This document shows positions 11,760 through 21,209 of a stretch of 64,000 nt of DNA, piece by piece. Made by a program: the position numbers and the translations under genes. Under the pieces are notes generated by a model, which was given only the letters and a program-made list of their open reading frames with translations, was not told the DNA's origin and ran no database searches. Numbering within the stretch: position 1 is the first letter of the stretch; each line of letters opens with the position of its first letter. The stretch comes from Zonotrichia leucophrys gambelii (Eukaryota > Chordata > Aves > Passeriformes > Passerellidae): assembly GCF_028769735.1 (NCBI RefSeq), contig NC_088177.1, positions 12,278,599 through 12,342,598 on the forward strand, read 5' to 3'.

Positions 11760-14700
11760 GAATTTGATGGCTTTTTAGAAGTGGAGAAGTAGCAGCAATA
11801 CTTCCTCTTGGCATAGAGCTCTGTTTGGCCTGCAGCTTGGCTGTGGTACTGAGGCTGCACTTACACTGTGAGGCCAAGGCCCCCTCAGTGCCTCAGTACA
11901 AGGTGTGTGCTGCCCTCTCTCTGGCCCTGCATGTGCATCTGCTTCCAGGAAGAGCTTTCTCAAAGGTCAGTGTCTCAGATGTTTTGCAGGTCTTTTCCAC
12001 ACCCCCATCTACTCCTTAGGAAGCCTGATCTGACCAGCTCTCACCCAGCTTTGTTGTCAGGTATGGGTTTCCTGTCGTGTCTGATCCCTGGGGCAGAGGG
12101 AGGAACTCCTGCACTTTAGGAGAGGGGACAGCCCAAGCAACCAGCCAGGCCAGCTGCCTTCCTTGCCCTGCAAGTGCTGCCAGGAAGTGGAAATAGAATC
12201 CAATCTGTCACAGGAGGGGTTTGCTTTACTGGAGGGTGGAAACAGAAGGGTGTTAAAAGGAGGCCAAGGACCCCCTGTGTCAGAGGAGCTGGGTTATCCC
12301 AGTCTGGTTAGCCTGGGGACCTGCAGAGCATCCCTGCTGCAGTGCCAGACCATTGTGTGCCTGCAGGCTCAGCCTGCTGTGGGCTACAGCAGCTGCTGGT
12401 TCCTTGTCCACTGCAGAGTGGTCTGAGCAAGGGGAACCCTGTCAGCTCTGTCCCTTCTATCCCCTTGGCAGCCTTGTGGGAACTCGCTATTGCTTCATGA
12501 GCCAACAATAAGATGGACAGTCAGACAAAGGCTGAGCAGGCCCAAGACAGAAGCAAAATGTCTATTTGGTCATGACCCCAGTGCACTCAGTGCAGAAACC
12601 TTTTCTCCAGCAGCTGCCTCAGCTGGCCAGGCCTGTGACAGCACACTGGGGCAGTTGGAGAACAGTGCCAGAGCTGCTCCTCCTCCCACAGTGCCAGCAC
12701 AGGGCTCTGCCAGCAGCTGAGCAGGGTACGTGCATGTGGCAGGAACAGGCTGCATTTCCCCATGCCCTGCCCACCTCCTGCATCCCTCCAGGTGGGCAGT
12801 GCTGCATGCACATGGCAAGCAGCTGCAGACCTGGCCCTGCCTTCTCTGTCTCCACTCTGTGTCTTGGCTCCAGACACTTGATTTTCAGCAGCCCCCTTTT
12901 CAGTACTGGCACAGGGTTTAAAAACTGGCTGAACTCAGCTTGGTTCCAGGACCAGCCCTGTCCTTTCTCTTGTCCCTCTACTCCAAGCAGCTGCAATCAG
13001 CACTGGTAGGCTGCTCTAGTGCCTGCTGGGCACGCAGCTCCAGGCAGTGCTGCATGAATGCTGGTGTCATGAGGAAGCTGTAGCTGCTGTGGCAGCAGGT
13101 TCAGGGCCAGGCTTATCCTTGAAGCCATAAAATGTGCAGAATCCCCTGCCTGGTTTCATTCTTTTTCAAAGTTTTAAACAGAAAATAAAACCCCAGACAA
13201 AACCCAACCTCTCTTTGGTTGTTAAGCTGTGAAAACAGCTGTTAGTGCTGCTGCTACTGCTGTGGCTGAAGGTACCACAGTGACTGTGAAAAAACAAAAC
13301 CTAATGCAGCAAGGCCCCTCCACACATGAAAGTAGGTGTCTGCAGCTGCACAAAGCCATTTTCCATGTGCTTTATTTACCATATTCAATTGAGGCATTTT
13401 TTTAACACCACTTATGTTCTGCTTCCTGCTGCTATGAGGGTTTAAAATGCTTCATCTCTGCATCCAGGATCTTAAAGGCATGTAAGTACAAATAAGAATT
13501 TTTAAATCCTATTAAAACTAAGCTCTGTGTGTGTCTCCTGCAGTGTTTTATCTCCCTCAGGGCTGTGGCTGTACCCCCCTGTGCAGCACATGTGCAACCC
13601 CAGTGTGACTTGGCTCTGTCCAAGTTGTTTTCATCCTGTTTTCCAGTTCAGACAGACCTGTGCTGTCAGATCATTCTGGACCACTCTAGAGCAGGTGCCT
13701 CAATACAACAGGCTGTGCTCTCCCTTACTGCTGAAAGCTTATCAGAGGATTGCAACATCTCATGGGCCTGGGCTTTATTCAGCCCTGGGGAGACCCTGCA
13801 GGCAGCTCTCTGGGTTTTCAGGTCACACTCAGTTCCAGTCCTGGAATTCCATGCTTGTTATTGAGTACAGGACAGGCCTAAACAGGCCCCAGAGAGATCC
13901 CTTCAGTGAATGGACACAGGTGAGAAACTGGAACAGTCTTAAGCATTAAAGAACAAGAATAACTCATCACTCTGATTTCTTGGACATGGTCACCAACAGA
14001 TTTAACCTCAGATGGGTAAAAGCTGTTGCAGCAGGAGTCACTTGCATAAACCCACTTGAGTGTATTCAGACAGAAGCAATTAAGTAATTTTACTCTGTGA
14101 GTGTAACATCTCTCCCACAGGACTCCTAACCCAAGAGTCAATGCATCCTTACCATCCTTAAAACAATTACAAAATGGCTACAACCTATGAACAGAAGACA
14201 TGTCATCAATTAACTAGCACAACTTGGATGTCACCCCCAAATTAATTAGGAAAAAGGCAGAAATAGTTTGATTATCCTTTCAATCCAGCTTACACTCAAC
14301 TGCAGGAGGTTACTACACTACAGCTGTTGTCCTACTGCTTTCAACAGCATGAAAAGCCACTCCACATCCTGAACTAGCATTTTTTCATTTCAGCTGGTGG
14401 CTGTCCAGCCTGCATTTATCTACCAGAGCCATGACTGTTTGTCCATGCACACACTAAACTCCACACTGGTTCTTTCCAGAAGCATGGATAAGCTGCTCTA
14501 ACAGCCCTTGGGACTACAACCTTTATGGCCAAGCTTGCTTTTGGCAAACCTCTTCTGAAATATCTCTCAGTACAGTAGGTCCGCACAACTCCATTTTTCT
14601 TGTGCTAGTCCCCAAATGGGGTTGCAGGTGGAAATGGGAAGCAACGTTTGTTCACCTAAACCACAATTAACCACCCAGAAAAAACGTGGCAGTTCAGCAA

Positions 14701-15500
14701 TTTGAGGTGCTTGTCTAGAGAGCTCGTGCTGCTCACCAAGTGCCCTTGCTGCCAGGTAACACCTGCCCAGCGCTGCTGCAAAGAGAACAGAGCTGACTCT
14801 GGCCCTGTGGGAGCTGCTGAGCCTCCTGCCTGGCCCCCAAGGCAGCAGACTGTCTGCAACCCTTCTGTCATTGCAACCTAAAGAGAAAAATGCCACACAG
14901 AATACCATGGAATATTTAAGAGGCAACAATGCTAATTAGAGCCAGGGGACACAGGTCTGCCTAAAAATGGCCTGCTCAGTCTTCCTCCAGTGCACTGTTA
15001 CTCACCTTTCATGTGCCCAAGCAGGCCAGGCCTGTGCACACAGCAAACTGAAGGACTGATGACTGGTTCTACAAGCTGTTCTACAGACCCATCTCCAGGC
15101 ATTTCAATCTACACATCTCTTCAGCAGATACCCTTTCTGTATGTTACCATCTTAATCATTTACTCAGAGACATGTACCAACCAAGGATATCCAGCAAGAT
15201 AAGGCTTCATACTTAGCTGAAGAGTATTAAAGCAACATTCTCCTGTGGAATCCCATCACTTGCAGCAATTTCAGACACAGCTGTCCTAACTGGCTACTTG
15301 AAAGATAACTGAGAAGATACTACCCACTCTGTGATCTGGTAAAGATGCTGCACTGACTTACCTGATGCTGGATTTCTATAAGCCAAGTACTTCCAATAAA
15401 ACAGAGGCAAAGGACAGGAACACTTCTACCATCACAGATTTTTTTAGCCCTCTTAAGCTGCCTTTTCCCTAAACTTACTCCTAAACCCACTTATTTATGA
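11760..15500. other. Intergenic region between convergent KANSL1L and RPE
   Basis: The 11.77-13.1 kb part is GC-richer and has several overlapping open frames on both strands, none with recognisable protein features. The 13.1-15.5 kb part is more AT-rich. An AATAAA on the minus strand at 13371-13376 might serve a long RPE 3'UTR. I see no confident repeat or RNA gene. Confidence 0.5.
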
Positions 15501-15519
15501 GAGTCAGCTTCAAGAACTT

Positions 15520-18042
15520 AACACATCAAGGAAGGGGTGTTTAATGCAGTAGTGGAAAAAGTTTTGTAGGAATGCACAGATCAAATGACAAAATACAGAC
15601 AGCAGAAGGCAGTTTGATTAAGAGTCTTCCACAAGAGAGATTCTTGTGGTGATGCTACACTCTTCTAGCAAGCAACAAACTGACTGAAGTTCAAACCAGC
15701 CAGCATTAGAGGTTGTGCCACAAAATTAGTCTCCACAAAATCAAGAGACAGGTTCAAACCATTCCATTTCCAACCCTGAAAGACAGCCAGAACGTTTCCC
15801 ACTGCTGCTTGCTTCACTGCAGTGAAGGAATGCTTCCTCTGTTCAGCAGCAAGAAGTTTCTGCAGTTGGTGTCCATCCAGCCCCTGCTTGTGCACGAGAA
15901 AAGGGCTCTCCTGCACGGCCAGAGCTTCTGGAACAGCCTGGGGAGGTCTCATCGGTCCAGGCTGCGCTTCTGGGCTGCCTCTGAGCACACGTTCCTGAGC
16001 AGGTTGATCACAGACCTGGGGTCTGCGCTCTTCATGATGGCACTGCCAGACACAATCATGTTGGCTCCTGCCTGGGGGACAGCAAACACTGCTCAGCCAC
16101 ATGGAACACAGCCCCTGCCTGCCTGGAGAGCACTGGAGATGGGAATTCTGGCTGCTGTGCAAACGGGTGGGACACAGGGGACATAGCCCTAACTGCAACC
16201 CCAAATCACGTTCAGAAAACACAGCTGAAACCTCCAAATATATAATTTCTTCATCACATTGCTCCTATTTACAGCAACATAAAAGAAACAAACTCCTTTA
16301 GCTTAGGGGAGGCTTCAACAGCCACTATTTTAAAAAGGCACAAAATTAGACCTCAAAAAGATTTTGATATTAAATGTGTTTTACAGTTCCCTCTGGAAAC
16401 TAAAAAATTCTCCTAAGCTTTATTTTCTGGGAGTTGATAAGTCTGTCAGCACAGTGACTGAGAATGCTGCAACCTCTTACCTCTGCACACTTATGGATGG
16501 TGTCAGGCCCCACTCCTCCATCCACTTCTATATCCAAGGAGGGAAACTGTGTCCTGAGCCACTGAACCTGAGAAAAAAATGAAAGGCTGAGCACTGAGCT
16601 GCCACCCTACAGTTTCTCATACATCTAGAAAAAATTTATCAACTTCACTACTCATTTAATTAGCTTTCAGCTCAATAAACAATGAAAGAGAAACACAGTT
16701 TACCTTTGGCATCATGTCTTCCATAAATTTCTGTCCTCCAAACCCAGGTTCTACTGTCATCACCAAAGCCATGTCTATCTGATTGGCCCAAGGTGCCAAG
16801 TGTTCAACCGTAGTGCCAGGCTTGATGGCCAAGCCAACCTGCAGGAAGGGAAGCCAAATCCAAGTGCACGTCAGGGCAAGACTGGCCTGAGCTCAGTACA
16901 GATTCCTAGGAAGTAATTACACAACTGTGTAATGGCAGGAAGAACAGGCTTCTTTCGTTAAAAATTCCAGTTCTTCACTCAAACTGAAGACTTAACTTCA
17001 TGCACAGTGTGTATGAGCTGCATGTGCCAATCCTAGACCGCCTGAAGTGGCAACAATGAGTTTTCCATAAAATCATGGAATGAAAATATCTTGAGTGGAA
17101 GGGATCTACAAGGCTCATCGAGGCCAACTCATGGCCCTGCACAGACATCCCACCAATTTCACCCTGTGACTCAGAGCCTTGGGGCAAACACTCCTGGAGC
17201 TCTGGCAGCCTTGGGGCTGTGACCATTCCCTGGGGAGCCTGTCCAGTGCCCGAGCACCCTCTGGGTAAAAACCTTTTCCTGCTATCCAGCCCAAACCTCC
17301 CCTGATACAGCTGCAGCCTCCCTCAGCTCCTATCACTGCTCACCGCAGAGAACCTACCAGCCAGGCACCTGTTAGTTAAGCACAGTGTAGTGTGTACTCC
17401 CCTCACCTTCATGCCATTCTCCCGAATGTCCTTTATCAGTGCCCCGGGATTGTCGGTCGCTTCTAGATGGAAGGTGTACTGGTTTGCACCAGCCACTGCC
17501 ATGGGCTTCACCCACTGCTCTGGCGCGGCCACCATCATGTGCATGTCTGGAAGAGGAGAGCGAGCGGGCAGCGGGGCCGGCTCCCGCCGCCGGAGGGGCA
17601 GCGCCCCGCAGCCCCCGGCCCTTACCGAAGAAGGGCTCCTGGCCCAGCCGCTTGCGCAGGCTTTCCACGACGGGGTGGCCGAAGGTGATGTTCGGGACGA
17701 AGTGTCTTGGGGCCGAAGAGAGAGACGCGCCCGCCCACAGGTTACCCGGTGCGGCCGGGAGGAGCGGGCCGGGCTGTTCCGCCCGCCCCCCGCGCCCCCG
17801 GCCCGGCCCGGCCCGGCCGCTCCCGCCCGTCCCCGGCGTTACCCGTCCATTACATCCAGGTGCAGGTAGTCGGCCCCGCAGTCCAGCATGCGGCTGCACT
17901 CGGCGCCCAGCGCCGCCAGGTCGCTGTTGAGGATGGAGGGACCGATCCGACACCCCGACGCCATCGCTGCGGCCGCGGCTGCTGCCGGGACGGAGGGCGG
18001 GCCGGCCGGGCAGGGGGAGGGCCGGGGCGGTGCCTCCGCCAT
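15520..18042 (-). CDS. RPE: RPE, ribulose-phosphate 3-epimerase (complete gene)
   Basis: Six minus-strand exons (17843-17964, 17626-17705, 17407-17546, 16704-16838, 16481-16567, 15949-16071) encode 228 aa, the usual vertebrate length. The enzyme interconverts D-ribulose 5-phosphate and D-xylulose 5-phosphate in the non-oxidative pentose-phosphate pathway, in the cytosol. It is a TIM barrel with a divalent metal site, and all ligands are visible: His35 and Asp37 ([10 protein letters not shown]), His70 (DMHMMV) and Asp175 (EVDGGV). Phosphate-binding loops are GFGG (146-149) and SGSA (196-199). All introns are GT-AG. The start chosen is [10 protein letters not shown], the family start; an in-frame ATG 26 codons upstream is a possible alternative. 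KANSL1L converges on its 3' end, and UNC80 lies upstream on the same strand. Confidence 0.98.
15540..15545 (-). terminator. Candidate poly(A) signal for RPE
   Basis: ATTAAA on the minus strand about 400 bases after the RPE stop, followed by a G/U-containing stretch (TGTGTTAAGTT). A canonical AATAAA on the same strand at 13371-13376 could be a distal site. Both are motif-only calls. Confidence 0.4.
15949..16071 (-). CDS. RPE: RPE exon 6 and stop
   Basis: It reads [20 protein letters not shown], then [20 protein letters not shown] and TGA (complement of 15949-15951). It carries the SGSA phosphate-binding segment and the standard vertebrate C-terminus. A 190-aa open frame overlapping it on the same strand is only a shadow. 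Confidence 0.97.
   Translation of the reverse strand, partial: AGANMIVSGSAIMKSADPRSVINLLRNVCSEAAQKRSLDR
16481..16567 (-). CDS. RPE: RPE exon 5
   Basis: An 87-bp exon of 29 codons reading [20 protein letters not shown], then PDTIHKCAE. It contains the catalytic and metal-binding Asp175. Donor GAG|GTAAGA. Confidence 0.97.
16704..16838 (-). CDS. RPE: RPE exon 4
   Basis: A 135-bp exon of 45 codons. It reads [20 protein letters not shown], then the [12 protein letters not shown] phosphate-binding loop, and ends DMMPK. CAG acceptor, AAG|GTAAAC donor. Confidence 0.97.
17068..17340 (-). repeat. CR1 LINE 3' fragment in RPE intron 3
   Basis: The plus strand starts AATCATGGAATG and continues through AAGGGATCTACAAGGCTCAT and GGAGCCTGTCCAGTGCCCGA, the reverse complement of the avian CR1 3' end. 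It is 5'-truncated and diverged. It lies in the intron between RPE exons 3 and 4, in the same sense as RPE. Confidence 0.85.
17407..17546 (-). CDS. RPE: RPE exon 3
   Basis: It begins with Asp68-Met-His70 (metal ligand) and reads [20 protein letters not shown] and on to IRENGMK, ending in phase 0 at AAG|GTGAGG. The intron downstream contains a CR1 fragment. Confidence 0.97.
17626..17705 (-). CDS. RPE: RPE exon 2
   Basis: An 80-bp exon reading [20 protein letters not shown], then LGQEPFF, with donor TTCG|GTAAGG. Its acceptor, CCCCAAG, is preceded by a C-rich tract typical of a short intron in a CpG island. The intron upstream is only 137 bp. Confidence 0.96.
17843..17964 (-). CDS. RPE: RPE exon 1 (coding part)
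   Basis: The ATG is the complement of 17962-17964 and reads [20 protein letters not shown]. It includes His35 and Asp37 of the metal site and ends in phase 2 at GACGG|GTAACG. G follows the ATG and G is at -3, a good initiation context. The exon is very CpG-rich. Confidence 0.97.
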
Positions 18043-18344
18043 CTTGGGGCCGCGCTCCTCCCGCACGGCCGCGCTGACGCGGCACGAGCCGCGCCCTCGG
18101 CCCCTAAGCGGCGGAAATAACAATAACAGTAGTAATAACTCTGGTATAGGTGATTTTAAGTTCCCAACCAGGTGTATTTTGTCCCCCCAAAGCACAGCTC
18201 CCGCCCCACACCGGGCCCGGAGCAGATGGGTAACCATTAACAAGCGCTGCCGGTATCCCGGAAGAAAACCGCGCATGGAAACCTTCGGAGCGCCAGACAC
18301 CGACCGTGTTACGCAAGAGGCTCAAACACAGAACAGAACTCTGT

Positions 18345-21209
18345 CCTTTGCCGTCGTTCCTTTGTATTTAATCCTCGGGACAACGTTTGCATAAAATGCT
18401 GAGGCAACGGGAGCGACTGACACGTGGACAAGACAGGCACGGCCGGACATGGCTGAACACGACATGCGCTTAAGGCGGCTAGCACTATGTAAAGCAGCAT
18501 CGTTTGTCTCCACAGCAGAAATAACACCGAGTTTGGTACAGAGAGACTGGAGGACAGCACAAACCAGCCAAAGAACTTGGTGTGCCACTCAGCAGGATGG
18601 CATTAAATGCACTGGTACGACAGTAAAACGCATGGGAAGGCAGGCTGACGGGCTGGCCTATCTATGCCCTCTCTCAGCAATCATCCCACAAAACCAAAGC
18701 CAGCTGCACAGCCACCTGGATAAAATTAAACATCATTTATAAGTTGCATTGAGTTCTCGTAGGGTAGACATTAAAAAGAGGCATTTTAGTCCTTGCTATG
18801 GCTTACTACTGTGGATTCACCTGTGACAGTGGAAACTTGAAACTTGAACGTTATATACACGGAATTAAATGAAGTAAATCACAGTTATTTTGTCATCTCT
18901 AGAGCAGAGTACTGTGGGAAGGCCTCTACTTTTCATTAAGGAGGATGCTTCCTCCTTTTCTGCAGAAAAGGTCACTCTCTAAAGTGCACTATGAATTCTG
19001 TGTGTTGTGTCCCAGCCATTCACTCAGCTCCTGTCTGAAGCTTTCCTCTCCCCAGGTGACCAAGCCTACCTGGGGACTTGGAACCGAAGCTGTGGGGTTT
19101 TTTTCTCATTTGTGCGTCAGTGTTAATAATAACACTTAACATCTGGAATTCAGCAATTCTTGCAGTGACCTCTGAGCTGGGAGCTAATCTAAAGCAGCAT
19201 CCTACAGGTAGCTGGCACAGGCTCCAGTGCACTGAGGAGATAAAAGCAGCACAGCATGTTTTGATCAGCAGAGGAAAGTTTGTTATCCAGGACATCCGTT
19301 GGGACATGGTCACCTCTCTTCCAACACCAAGAACCCTTTGGAGCTGCATTAGAGCACCACCTGTACATGATATGTGGGGAATAGAGGTGGTGCACTATAA
19401 AAAAAGTTGGGTTTTTCCAGCCCTGCTGTTCCCAAGACATGCTGAGATTCTCCTTCTCTCTCCATGCTCAGCACCTGGGACAAAAATGGCTTTTGCTCTC
19501 TCAGAGGTTTAATGTGAGTGAGTTCCCTGCCCAGAGTGGTGTGCACAGCTCCTGTCAAATGTGAGCACTTGGCAGATGCCAGGCAGCACAGCCTGAGGCT
19601 CCGTGGGCTGCAGAGGCTGACACCTGCTGCCAGCTGTGTGGGTAATGGTGTCAGCCCCAGGAAAAGCTGTGTGCTGCACTACAGCAGCAAGGCAGCTCTC
19701 TGGAGGGCACAACTTCAACAGCCACTGCAGAGCCCAGGAGGAGAGCTGAAGTCCTTTCTGTGGAGATGGCTACAAGGATACCAATTCCCTCCGTAGGAAG
19801 GCTGGTTTATCATGTGTGTGTCCAAATTGCAGGCCCTCAGGAGCCATAGTGGTAATGAGCACGTTTTAGATACTCTCAGAATGATCCAAAACATTTTCCT
19901 CTGCACAATAATGACGTGATTATAAACTCCACTTAGTATAACATGAGCCAAAAAAGGCAGTGTATGATTCCCAAGGGTCTCTTTGGGCATTGCTGATGAT
20001 TTCATGGTTGGCTTCACAGCTATTTTGCAGTTTGCCTGTCAGCAGCTAATGGCTAAATTCACATTTCAGTGTAATTCCACGATGCTGCAGAAAAACCCTT
20101 GAACTCAGCTGTGACTTCAGCTGATCCCCCAGGGATCTCCACCTTACATTTATCCAATACTTGCAGCCATGAACGTTACATACATAAAATGGAACCTTTT
20201 AAAATACAATCTCAGCATGCCAAAAATAGATTCTTTCATCAAGTTTCTGTCCTGCAATATCCATCTTTTGTTTACAATGTACATATATATTTATATATAT
20301 ATAGTAACATGAAAATACCATATATAAATATTTACTTTAAATCCCTCTCCATACATCCAACTGCATCAGGGGAGCAGTTGCCTGGGGCCAGAAGATCCAC
20401 ACATTCCAGATGCAGTTTCCTGAAGTATTTTTTTAAACCTCTGGAGATGAATAGCTCAGTACATTAAAGCAGGACAGTGTGGGTTATTTATGCCACCTGC
20501 AGACCACTCATCCCCTGCCCATCTGTGCCTGTGGACAGCACATGCATTCCTGCTTACACTATATACTGTATTTCGTTTTTACAGAGCAAATACTTTTGTA
20601 GCACAAGGGCAATATTTTACAGAGTGGGATGGAACTAACAGACAAAAGTAAACTCAACTAAAGTCTGCAGGGGCAAAAAAAAAAAAAAAAAAAGAATTGT
20701 TTTATGGTGCTTATTGTTGCTCTGCATGTTAGAAACAACGGTCCCAGGCTTGAGAAAATCAAGCATTAGATTGGTACTTTCTGTCACTGTTTTCAAGGTG
20801 TAGGAGCCTTGGATTCAGCTGCTGTGTAGCCCTGCTCTCAAAAACACTACAAAAATAAATCTCAGGCACAGTCTCAGAAGAGACTTCTCTGTCTCACACA
20901 GTCCAGCAGCCCACTGAGGCTGCTGATCACAGTACATGGCTGGAGATCAGGGCTCCATGGACCACGTTTGCCTACTCACCCCTATCCTGAGAATTCTGTA
21001 CCAATTCTTGGTTCCTGTGGTCCTGCCCTGAACTGAAAACAGATCTCACAAATAGAAATTTGCCAGTCTATAGCAACCAGCTGATAGCTATTTCCTGCTC
21101 TTGGACAATAAAGTGCTCTTGTTTTAATTAGTTACTGTTTAGCAGGGAACTCTAAGGAAAGGCAACCACTTCCTTCCTTCCTCCTCCCAGTACTGTGCTT
21201 CCCCAAGAG
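18345..21209 (-). other. UNC80: UNC80 probable 3'UTR
   Basis: About 2.8 kb after the stop with no competing gene. Much of it is AU-rich, including a TA-rich stretch around 20280-20335, and it holds a perfect 18-bp palindrome at 18954-18971. The end is inferred from ATTAAA at 18367-18372 followed by GU-rich sequence. Another ATTAAA at 21123-21128, 82 bases after the stop, could give a short isoform. Confidence 0.55.

Larger units (their letters stand above)
17550..18110 (-). promoter_or_regulatory. RPE CpG-island promoter with YY1-like motif
   Basis: About 560 bases of dense CpG and GC covering RPE exons 1-2 and the upstream flank. No TATA box is visible. On the minus strand CAAGATGGCGG (around 18037-18047) matches the YY1 consensus often found just downstream of start sites of housekeeping genes. 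The exact transcription start cannot be read from sequence. Confidence 0.75.

Noticed and set aside
11775..13009. A cluster of overlapping open frames on both strands
   Set aside because: GC-rich intergenic DNA; no frame shows a recognised domain, consistent start or splice structure.
15665..16237. A 190-aa minus-strand frame overlapping RPE exon 6
   Set aside because: Wrong frame relative to RPE, which has correct splice sites and catalytic motifs here.
17390..18394. Several long open frames on the plus strand over the CpG island
   Set aside because: High GC removes stop codons; they are antisense shadows of RPE exons 1-3 and lack any domain.
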